Origin: Scleroderma bovista | Lineage: Eukaryota > Basidiomycota > Agaricomycetes > Boletales > Sclerodermataceae | Assembly (NCBI GenBank): GCA_037178675.1 | Contig: JAYMGJ010000314.1 | Coordinates: 124,001 to 188,000, forward strand | Direction of reading: 5' to 3' | DNA: 64,000 nt | Shown: positions 24,150-34,047 of the stretch, in pieces | How positions within the stretch are numbered: the first letter of the stretch is position 1 | Layout: every line of letters begins with the position of its first letter | The notes under the pieces: generated by a model | Database searches by the model: none | Told to the model about the DNA's origin: nothing | The model's input: only the letters and a program-made list of their open reading frames with translations | Program-made: the position numbers and the translations under genes

Positions 24150-26000
24150 CCTCATCCACCAAGCATTGTACACTTTGTTCGCACTTGTTCGCAGTATTCT
24201 ATACACCTTCAGAAAATATATAGAAGCTTGTAGAACGATATTAAAGCTCCAGGAACTGACCACGCATTTGTGCCTGAGGCTCATCACGATCCTCACCCAC
24301 TGAGCATAATAGACTTTGTTCGCATTTGTTCGCAGTATTCTACTTGGCTGGTATGAATACATATAAGCTTTTAAAACGGTATACAATGTGCGGGAGCTGA
24401 CCATGCATTTTTTCCTGAGGCCCATCCCAATCCTCACTCACCAAGCGCTGTATACTTTGTTCGTACTTGTTCGCAGTATTCTACACACATTTAGAAAATA
24501 TATAAAAGCTTGTAGAACGGTATTCAAGGTCCAGGAGTTGACCATGCATTTTGTCCTGAGGCTCATCCCGATCCTCACCCACCCAGCATACAGCCTTTGT
24601 TCGCATTTGTTCGCAGTATTCTACGTGGCTACTATAAACGCATATAAGCTTTTAGAATGGTATACAATGTCTAGGAGCTGACCACGCCTTTTTGCCTGAC
24701 ACTCATCCCGATCCTCACCAACCCAACATTATAGACTTTGTTCACACTTGTTCGCATTATTATACGTGGCTATTATAAACATGTATAAGCTTGTAGAACG
24801 GTATACAAGGTCAAGGAGCTGTCCACGCTTTGTTGCCCGAGGCTCATCCCACTCCTCACCCACCCAGCATCATAGACCTTGTTCGCACTGATTTGCAGTA
24901 TTCTACGTGGCTGGTATAAACCCATATAAGCTTTTAGAACGGTATACAAGGTCCAGGAGCTGACCACACATTTTTGCCTGATGCTCATCCCGATCCTCAC
25001 CCACCCAGCATTATAGACTTTGTTCGCATTTGTTCGCAGTATTATACGTGGCTGCTATAACCACATGTAAGCTTTTAGGACGGTATACAAGGTCCAGGAG
25101 CTGTCCACGCTTTGTTGCCTGAGGCGCATCCCACTCCTCACCCACCCAGCATTATAGATGTTATAAACGCGCATGAGCTGTTAGAACGGTATACAAGGTC
25201 CAGGAGCTGACCATGCCTTTTTTCTTGAAGCTCATCCCGATCCTCACCCACCCGGCATTATAAACTTTGTTCGCATTTGTTCGCATTTGTTCGCAGTATT
25301 CTATGTGGCTGCTATAAACACATATAAGCTTTTAGAATGGGATACAATGTCCAGGAGCTGACCACGCTTTTTTTCCTGACACTCATCCCGATCCTCACCC
25401 ACCCAGCATTATATACTTTGTTCAAACTTGTTCGCATTATTATACGTGGCTATTATAAACACATATAAGCTTGTAGAACGGTATACAATTTGCGGAAGCC
25501 GACCACGCATTTGTGTCTTAGGCCCTGGGCATCCTGATCCTTACCCAGACCAAAGCATTGTATACTTTGTTCGCACTTATTCGCAGTATTCTACATACCT
25601 ATAGCCAACATATATAATCTTTCAGAATCATATACAAGGTTCAGGAGCCGACCACGCATTTTTGCCCGAGGCCCACTCCGATACTCACCTTCCTAACATT
25701 GTAAGCCTTTTTCGCACTTGTTTTCAGTATTCTATGTAGCTGTAGAAAACACATATAAGATTGTATGATGGTGTATAAGGTTCAGGAGTCGACCACGCAT
25801 TTCATCTAGAGGCTCACCATATTAGTCACGCATCCAGCATCACAAGCTTTGTTCGCACTTGTTCATAGTATTCGTACCTTTAATGAAAGTAAATAAGCTT
25901 GTAGACTAGTATACAAGGTGCAGGAGCCGACCACATATTTTCTCTTCAGAGACCCACCCTGTTAGTCACTCACCAGCACCGTAAACCTTGTTCACACGTC
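24150..26000 (+). repeat. Satellite array 3, ~140-bp monomers with 20-bp core
   Basis: About fourteen monomers, each like ACTTTGTTCGCACTTGTTCG, then GCAGTATTCTACGTGGCT and TATAAACACATATAAGC, an inverted repeat CTTGTA-N8-TACAAG, then CCAGGAGCTGACCACGC and CATCCCGATCCTCACCCACC. Cores start near 24173, 24311, 24456, 24595, 24735, 24877, 25017, 25266, 25416, 25562, 25707, 25850 and 25985. The unit near 25157 has lost its core by deletion, and the one at 25266-25295 carries three 10-bp half-cores instead of two. Decay increases towards 26 kb. The array begins just past the stop of the JmjC gene. Confidence 0.9.
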
Positions 26001-26430
26001 TTTGCATGTAGTCTTAATATACTACGTAGACTGGATAAGCATATATAATACTTCTATCCTGTTTCCTCAATCTTCGCAACCATCGCCACCTATCTCACGT
26101 TGCAATCTCCATCAGATGGCACTCTTGGGTCAGTCGAATTTCACGCTGTTGGTACCATCGTGAGAACAGAACACCGTGTACGGGACAATGGTTGTGTCAG
26201 CTAGCACTGGAAACCCTAGAACCACCCCTAAAATGGTAAGTGCCACAGACCCCTACCTGGGGCATGTTTACACTTCAAACCCTGTCAACCATTTGTGTTG
26301 AAGCTGTCCGCAAATCATGTCTGAATCCTCGGTACTTCCAATAACTGGCTAGTTGACAAATGCATTGTACTGGTTAATATATTCACCGATAGCTATTTCT
26401 TTAGGTGATCATGGAAGCCAACTTATCAAA

Positions 26431-27121
26431 ATGCCAAGGAGAAAGTGCGTGATTAAGCAATTGGGTAGTCCAATCTCTCGCTCCGACAAATTATGCAGAG
26501 CCCTGCAGATTAGCGTTGTACAAATGAGAGCTACTGCGGTAAGCCATTTACAGGGACTTGCCGTACTTCTGGACTAATGGGTTGTAGAAACTTGTAAAAG
26601 ATTTGCTTCCAGAATATCTGGATGTGAACAAAGCATTTCGTGATCAACATCAGCTGTGTGTGGCAAGTCTCAAAAGGGTGGTAAGTTATAGTGCTTCTTT
26701 TGTCAAGTTTTGGCTTAAACATCATCATCAGCTAAAACAGAGGAAGCCATTCCTCGCCCGCTATGAGGACGGGTGGGCAATGGAAGTTTTCATCAGGAGA
26801 GAAATCTTACGCAGGCATCTATCGGTGGTCGACCCATGGACAATACGTACATCTTCGCATGCACATTCATCCTCGCCCGAACCTTTATATTCCACTGCAC
26901 AGACCTCGCTTCTCGAATTCCTGAAATCAGTGGAACCGGATTCCTCCCATCTTTTATTTCATTTTGCACGTTATGGCCTCTCCAATGATAGGTTCGAGGA
27001 CTTCGTTGCATTACCTCCTGACGACAGGACAGCATTTGTACGTGCAATACTACGCGATGCCCAAGTCCCAGACAGATATGTTCGTTGTGTTCTGACTGCA
27101 GTAAATAATTTGTCACATTAA
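26431..27121 (+). CDS. Small hypothetical protein, three exons
   Basis: Exons 26431-26538, 26588-26680 and 26732-27121 join in frame at GT-AG introns to give 196 residues. It starts MPRRKCVIKQ and ends VRCVLTAVNNLSH. The middle reads LVKDLLPEYLDVNKAF and the last exon includes RYEDGWAMEVFIRREILRRH. No family recognised. A short upstream exon (26188-26235, MVVSASTG) with a good donor exists, but its phase does not fit the next acceptor simply, so the 5' end is uncertain. The consistent phase-0 introns argue for a real gene. It lies between array 3 and the divergent pair at 28.3-31.8 kb. Confidence 0.5.
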
Positions 27122-28338
27122 CTTGTTTGTACTATCACTGTTCGTCTCTGTGCCTGGCCTATTTAATCAAGGGTCTTTTTCAAATAGTTCTGAGTTATGC
27201 GACACCTGAAAGACCTTCACATCAAAGTCCACCAGCAGTCGTATAGACGATTTCCAACAACTCTATGCAGCGTGACATAAAGGTTAAACAGACCAAGACC
27301 TCCGGTACATTACTCACAATGTCGGTTCTTCTAAATTTGAACAAATCCGTTGCATGGAGCAATTCAATTGTGGTTACCTGTGTTCACCTTCTCCACTGTA
27401 GGTGCAAGAGATCCTATAATTGAAATACGGGAAATACCACTTTAATAGATTGATACATAAATCGTCTTCACAATAGCTGTAATATTCAACGTATGCCATC
27501 CCCAACAAGCAAGGTTCTGCCGACGCAGGCAGCATTTCAAGTGACTAAGCCGCTGTCAACATCACATCAGTGATGACACCCAATGTTTCTTATATTATGT
27601 AGCGGCTGACAAGTCTAGTCCTACATAAAAGCTATATCGGGGTCCCTCACGGGATCCCACAAAGAGTATTTTTTTTACTGTATTGTCATAATTGTTAGTC
27701 CACCAGACAAATGGAAACAAGTATTTCTCATGGATCCTTTCTACTCTTCTATGTGTTTCTTGGCATGGGTGTACTTGCATGTGGCTGTCTCCTCCGTTGA
27801 TTGAAAAAGGCCCTGCCTTCCAGTCGCCATTCTGGACCTACTGCAGCAGATCCAACAAGTCCAGATTGGAAAACTATCTAGATGGACGGTATGGCTGGAA
27901 TTCACCGCTCTCTTTGACCATTCAATATTTACTGACAATGCTGCTTTATCATAGCCTGGCACTCCCACTGCCAAGGTAATTCATAACGCTCCCCAACAGC
28001 GCCTTCAACACTCTTTAGTCATCGCCAATGCGGTGATGGCATCGAATAAATATCCTGGGTAACCAATGGAGCGTTCTGAGAAGAATGTATTAGATATGTT
28101 GTTTGATGTTCGAGTGTTTGGAGTTGTGCCAGATTTATTTGACTTTGTTCGGGGGCACTGTTTGTGATTTTTAGACACTTCTTGTGCATTCTAGTAGTGA
28201 TTACGATCTGTTGGCTTGGCGGAGCATCGAATTTCTAATGTATACAACAAGGCACAAATATATCACTTAGAAATGAGTTGAATACATGCTTCTCAATTCT
28301 AGGAGCCAGACGAATAATTACAGATGATGTGTTGCACT
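27122..28338. other. Intergenic between convergent genes
   Basis: About 1.2 kb between two gene 3' ends. Frames of up to 95 codons have no recognisable motif. At 28143-28150 the word CTTTGTTC followed by GGGGGCACTG resembles a badly decayed satellite core. No monomer array is present. Confidence 0.4.
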
Positions 28339-29453
28339 CTATTCACTGTCCGATGACGATGAGGAAGAGGAGGATGATGATGATGCGGAGGACGTATATT
28401 GTGGTGTCTCCCTCCTAGACCTAGTCCGTCTGTCGGATGTACCCTGTGCAGATCCCCTCCCCCTTGCAGAGGGCCTAGACCTAGTCTGTCTGTTGGATGC
28501 ACCCTGTGTAGACCCCCTCCCCCTTGCAGACCCCCTTCTACCCTTTGTCACTTGTGGCGGTTTGCTAGCCACATTAGCTCTACTACTCCCCTCTGCCGTT
28601 GGCTTCTGGGGCACATTTTCTATGCCACCGCCGCCATCGGAACCATCCTCAGATTGCAGGTGTTCAGTGTATTCATATCCAACTGTTACACATGAGTGGT
28701 GAAATGTGCCAAGGATAAAACACTTACAGTCCATATCTGTCTTCACCAGTGGGTCATAAAAGTTGGTCATCTCATCAAGCAGCATTCGAGCCGTATCCTC
28801 TCCATCATCTGGTAGCTCGAATAATGATTGGGCTCCATACCAAACGTCTCCAAGGTTGTCGGCATGCTCCTTCCAATCTATAATATGATGGTAACATGAG
28901 TGTCAGAGGAGGCATGATTTGGAATATATGTGAGTGACTTCTGACCTATTTGTGCCACATCGACGCGATCAATGTTCAGATCAGATTGGCGCCTGAAATC
29001 TCTGACCATTGATGGCTCATGGCGCCCGACAAAGAACTCGATAGCCAAGTAGCTGTCGAAGACCTTGCAGCGCCATTTTGGATCACGGTCTTCGCTCGCA
29101 ACATTACCAGCTTCTTGAGCCAGGCAACAAAGGATTGCGTCCATATATTGCAGAATCCTTCCGAGGTTGTCTTGCATCAATTTTGTTACCCCAAGCTCCG
29201 CGTGAAACTGAAGAACTAGCCGGATGGCGTTCTCTCGCCACACAAATGCACTGATGACCTCCGTATAATGACTCGGAAAACGCGCGACCTGTGGTAAACC
29301 TCCTTTTGCGTCGAAGCCCAGCGCAACTTGGCAAGTCCAACTCGAAGCCTCATTTTGATGATCGGGAGCCAACTCAACTTTCCGACAATCGTCAATCAAT
29401 GCTGCAAGCTTACGCTCACTGGGGCGCGATTCGGGGAAATAAATGGTAGCCAT
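28339..29453 (-). CDS. GRHEP/FRRQ motif protein, Arg/Ser-rich C-terminus
   Basis: Starts MATIYFPESRPSE at 29453. The first exon contains YLAIEFFVGRHEP and VRDFRRQSDLNIDRVDVAQI, clearly matching the motif of the AT-hook proteins at 16.5-18.8 and 34-35.4 kb, so this is a diverged paralogue. An intron near 28945-28879 joins into DWKEHADNLGDVW. A further intron of about 45 nt near 28730-28690 is likely, because the frame stays open through it. The C-terminus has two copies of a 20-residue Arg/Ser/Gly repeat (ARGRGSTQGASNRQTRSR and a variant) and ends in a long Ser run. It lacks a clear AT-hook, but the basic repeats could bind nucleic acid. Only 115 bases separate its start from that of the divergent ATP-grasp-like gene. 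Role unknown. Confidence 0.6.
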
Positions 29454-29568
29454 CAGTGCAAGCGACGACCTTGGTGCTGATGAAGGTTTGAGTTAGCTTA
29501 TGTAATACACGCGTCGGTAAAAATATAAGCATGATCTCTACATCACTACACGACCAATTCCCCCAATC
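29454..29568. promoter_or_regulatory. Compact bidirectional promoter (115 bp)
   Basis: The starts of the GRHEP/FRRQ paralogue (-) and the ATP-grasp-like gene (+) are only 115 bases apart, which implies a shared promoter and probable co-expression. No specific site was assigned. Confidence 0.45.
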
Positions 29569-31782
29569 ATGCCAAAGCGGAGCAGAAAAATTCCAGGGTA
29601 TGAGGTTTGCATTCATACTTGCAATGGAGAATTTTGTGAGACTGGTAGCCAACTTGTGTGGCCAAAGGAAGGAAGCGGATGTCTGAGACATGCGTCGACC
29701 TTCGATAAACATCCGCAATGTCATTCTGAATGCCCTGGTGCATCCGCATTTCTGGAGAGACCACGTCGAGTGGATAGGGCTCGTGATGCCACCATAGAAG
29801 AGATTTCAAAACATCTCGGAGAGGCCATCGCTGGAGCAGAGAGGCTGCGACGTGGGGACATGCCACAACAGTGAGTATCTTTCCTTGGTTGATATTTACA
29901 TGATAGATGATATTCTCTGGCTACAGTACCACAGGGGATATGGATGTGGATGGTGATGTGGTGATGGGAAACGATGAAATACGGACAAAGGATCATGTTC
30001 ATGAAGTGAGTATGGTGGGTAATTCAGAAGAGATGGGAGAAGGATCAGAACACGTCAATATGGTCAACAAAGATCAGGATTACCATGGGCCTCATCCTGA
30101 ACCATCTCGACTTATTGCCTCACGTTCTTGTGACACAACTTCCAGGGAGTCGAGAGACGTCAACTCGTATTACCCACAGTCTATCCCTTCGTCGCGATCA
30201 CAATCTGTCATTAGCGACATACGCCCATCACTGTCCATGACACGCCTCTCAGTTCCTACAACGTCAGTATCACCGTCTCCGAGCATCTATTCCAGACCAT
30301 CATCGGTAAACAGAGACGACTGGTACCCAATCCAACCTTCGCCGAATCGGATATTCAAGATCTTGTATATCCCTGACCCGAGTCGGCAGGCATCACGAAG
30401 CGAAGCAAATGGTGATCTAGGATGGGCAGATCGTCATATATCAGCCACCCAGTACGAAACTATAAAGCACCTGCACGGGTTTGTGCACAAAGTTTCAACC
30501 GGAAGGGACTCGATAAAGGTCAAGGTTTGTGAGTGGGTGAGTAAATTATCTCTGCTGTGCAGGGTAACAGGTATCCACTGCACATTTCAGCTTTGGATGG
30601 CACTTCAGATGGAAGACTATGACAACTCATCGGTATTCAAAATTCATTATACCACTTGGGAAAGGTTTAGAGATGTTGTCATCAACCCCGAAGATGGGAC
30701 GTCAGATTGGAATCACTTCGTAAAAATGGACTGTATCATAGGGGGAATAGACTACTCAATAAATCACAGGTATGTCCCTAGTGTATTGTCATAAACTTTT
30801 TGTATCTCATCACTTTCCATCTTCTTGTAGGTGCACCTCAAATCCCTACAACCTTGATGAGAAAAGCTTCGAAGTGTATGAGAGACATTTACAGTTCCTC
30901 ACCGAGAAAGTGCAGTTCTGGCCTCCGGTAGGGCAGGTTCGAGCGGCAGCAAACAAATGGCAAACAAGTCGGCACCTGCAATTGCTTGCAAAGGACTTCA
31001 GTCAGTATGCTCCCGCTACCAGACTTCTCCGACAAGGTGATGAAATAAAGAGGACGGATGTTCTGAAACGGAGCCACAGCGACTGTGGATTCCATGTGAT
31101 ATTGCCCAATGCTCCATTATCTCATCGTACATGGGATTATCTCACCAGCAAGATCAACCCCGGAACGGATGAGTTCTGGATGGCTCAGGAATTTGTACCC
31201 AGCCTGGCAGATATTGGCGAATGGAGGGTGTTTATAGTCGGAGGGACAATCATATCTGTGATGCATACTTTCAAGCAGGGAAATGGGAAATGGTTAGGGA
31301 CAACGGTCGAGAAGTATATGACCATTGAGGAAATAAGGTCTGAGTCCCTCTATTCTAACATAATGTGACACTCAATTACATTACCACTACCCAGTCTAAT
31401 GATGCAGGGAACCACCCTGACTCCAGCAGATTGGCGCAAACAAATTGTAAATCCTCAAAGAGGAACAAATGTAGTCCGGGATCGTGGCCGAGCAGAGTTC
31501 TATAGTTTTGTGATGAGCACATGGAAAAATCTGGTATTGCGCGAGTCACGGGAATATGGTTCGAAACCATCTATTTCTGTGTTTTGCAGAATGGATATTG
31601 GCCTCAGGATAGAAAATGGACACAACCCGCAATACTTCGTAAATGAGGTTGAGCGGACACCGACAACGAGCTTGTGGCTAACATGCAACCATACCGACAC
31701 ATTGGGAACTTTGGCGGATACATTCGCGATGGTATTCAAACAGTGGATCATGGACATGGTGAACCCATACATCATTGCATAG
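29569..31782 (+). CDS. ATP-grasp-like protein with Cys-rich N-terminus
   Basis: Five exons, 29569-29870, 29927-30536, 30591-30769, 30831-31337 and 31395-31782, join in frame to 661 residues. The N-terminus is Cys/His-rich (CIHTCNGEFC, then CLRHASTFDKHPQCHSECPG) and may bind zinc. Residues about 105-270 are acidic then Ser-rich linker. The C-terminal half carries AQEFVPSLADIGEWRVFIVG (about 482-501) and, near 597-621, FCRMDIGLRIENG and YFVNEVERTPTTSLW. These match the pattern of ATP-grasp C-terminal lobes, where an Arg-x-Asp and a later Asn-Glu pair bind Mg-ATP. Such enzymes join a carboxylate to an amine or thiol; the substrate here is unknown. Assignment is from motif resemblance only. It ends just before array 4. 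Confidence 0.65.
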
Positions 31783-31854
31783 TACCAGCGGTATCTAGCT
31801 CTAGCACCTTGCATATACTACACCAAGCTTTTGTGTTTTTATCTAAATTAACTA

Positions 31855-32815
31855 GAATATTTTGAACACGTGCGAACAAAGTGTACAGTGTAGGATGAGC
31901 GATTGATAAGCTTGTAGAACGATATACAAAGTGCAGGTACCGACCACACATTTCTGCCTGAGGCCTACCACAATCCTTGCACACTCAGCATGGTGGGCTT
32001 TGTTCGCACTTGTTCGCAGTATTTTATGTGGCTGAAATAAAGATATATAAGCTTGTAGAATTGTATAAGATGTGCAGGAGCTTACCAAGCATTGTTGCCT
32101 GAGGCCTACCCCGATGCTCACCCATCCAGCATTGTGGACTTTGTTCGCACTTGTTCGCAGTATTCATATGTAAGCGTGTACAGTTCTATACAATGTGCAG
32201 GAGCTGACCACGCACCTTTGCATGAGGTTCACTCCAATACTCACTTCAATACTCACCCAGCCAGAATTACGGACTTTGTGGGCACTCCATGCATTTTTAC
32301 CTGGGGCCCATCCCAATCCTCACCCACCAAGCAGTGTATACTTTGTTCGCACTTTCCGCAGTATACTACACAGCTTTCGAAAGTATATAAAAGCTTGTAG
32401 AACGGTATACAAGGTCCAGGAGCTGACCACACATTTTTGCCTGAGGCTCATCCAGATCCTCACCCACCCAGCATTATAGACTTTGTTCAAACTTGTTCGC
32501 ATTATTATACGTGGCTACCCCGATACTCACCCACCCAGGTTTGTATACTTTGTTCGCACTTGTTCGCAGTATTATACGTGCCTGGAATAAACATCTATAA
32601 GCTCGTGCGAACAAATGATACAATGCTTGGTGGGTGAGGATTGGGATGGGCCTCAGGAAAAAAATGCATGGTCGGCTCCCGCACATTTTATACCGGTTTT
32701 ACAAACTTATATGCGTTCATACCAGCCGCTTAGAATACTGCTAACAAGTGCGAACAAAGTCTATGGTTCCAGGTGGGTAAGGATCGGGATGAGCCTCAGG
32801 CACAAATGCGAGGTC
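31855..32815 (+). repeat. Satellite array 4, array-3-type monomers, mixed orientation
   Basis: Cores in + orientation start near 31998, 32140, 32340, 32480 and 32550; inverted cores (GTGCGAACAAA) occur near 31866, 32607 and 32748. Monomer tails (GTGCAGGAGCTGACCACGC, CTGAGGCTCATCC) match array 3, so this is the same satellite family. Orientation flips and partial units show rearrangement. It follows the ATP-grasp-like gene. Confidence 0.85.
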
Positions 32816-33985
32816 GGCTCCTGAACAAGTGGGAAGATGGTGTACAAGGTTTTGGGGGGTTGAAGATGGGGGTAGACCTCTGTAATAATTCAACGGTTGT
32901 GTTCCGCAGCCTGTAAACACTTTCAATATTCTTTCTACTATTGTAACGGCTACGTAGGATGTTGCGAACAAGTGCGAACAAATCAGAAGATGGTGTACAA
33001 GTGTTGGGGGTGACGATAGGGGCAGACATCTGTAATATTTCGATGGGCACGTTCTGAAGCTTTTACACACATGGACCAGTACTTCTACAATGGTACCAAC
33101 TGTGTAGGATGTTGCGAACAAGTGCGAACAAATGGGGAGGTGGTGTACAAGTGTTAGTGGTTGGCCATACAGGTTGACTTCTGTGATAATTTATTTGTGG
33201 TCTTCCCCAGCTTGTACACACTTGTTGCAGCCTGTGCACTATTGCTAGAATCAAACAAGTGCGAACAAATGGGAAGTTGGAGGACAAGCATTAGATGGTT
33301 GCATATAGTGGCAGACTTCTTGGATGATTGACGTGCATGTTCTGCAGCTTGTAAACACATGGAAAAGCATTGGCACTATTGTAGGGACTAGGTGGAACAT
33401 TGCGAACAAGTGCGAACAAATGGGACGATGGTATACAAGCGTTAGGGTGTTGACTATAGGGGCAGGTCTCTCTAATCATTCGAAGGGCATATTCTACAGC
33501 TTGTAAAAACCTGTAGCAGCGCCTGGACGATCCTATGGACTGGAGGGAATGTTGCGAACAAGTGCGAACAAATGGGAAGATGGTATACAAGTGTTGGGGG
33601 TTGACGATAGGGGCAAATCTCTGTAATAATTCGATGGTCAGATTCTTCAGCTTGTAAACACCTGTAGCAGCCTTTGTATCATTTTAAACACCAGAAGGAA
33701 CATTGCGAACAATTTCCAATATAGTGTACAATCACACTGGAATGAGCAAGAAAACACTACACCCACTTAGTAGGCATTCACCCTACCAACCTGAAACATA
33801 TTTATAAACCTATTTGATCATTGCAAACAAGTGTGGACACTGGATAATACACATATTGTATTAGGTCATAACAACCCCACAAATATGGCTCCACCGCTGT
33901 TCGTCAATTCATAAAGGCTTTCATACTCTTCGAAGTCATTTTATAAACCTTTCTACGCATTGCGAACAAGTGCGAACACAAATAC
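32816..33985 (-). repeat. Satellite array 5, array-1-type monomers
   Basis: At about 32820 the sequence switches within a unit from the array-3/4 family to the array-1 family (GGGAAGATGGTGTACAAG, GGGGCAGACCTCTGTAATAA). Cores lie near 32960, 33115, 33258, 33405, 33556 and 33700, with degenerate ones near 33820 and 33965. Spacing is about 143-155 bp. It ends within 70 bases of the 3' end of the truncated AT-hook gene copy. Confidence 0.85.
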
Positions 33986-34047
33986 AGATATGATACGGGT
34001 GATAACCAAGGTAAGCTTCATATGGTGTACTGTATAGCTGTAATGCA

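Noticed and set aside
8551..31782. Starship-type or KDZ-type giant transposon
   Set aside because: No DUF3435-type tyrosine recombinase, no recognisable KDZ transposase and no TET/JBP gene were seen. A mobile nature is left as a hypothesis only.
6890..33985. CRISPR-like repeat arrays
   Set aside because: Units are 140-152 bp with no unique spacers between short identical repeats, and the genome is fungal. They are satellites.
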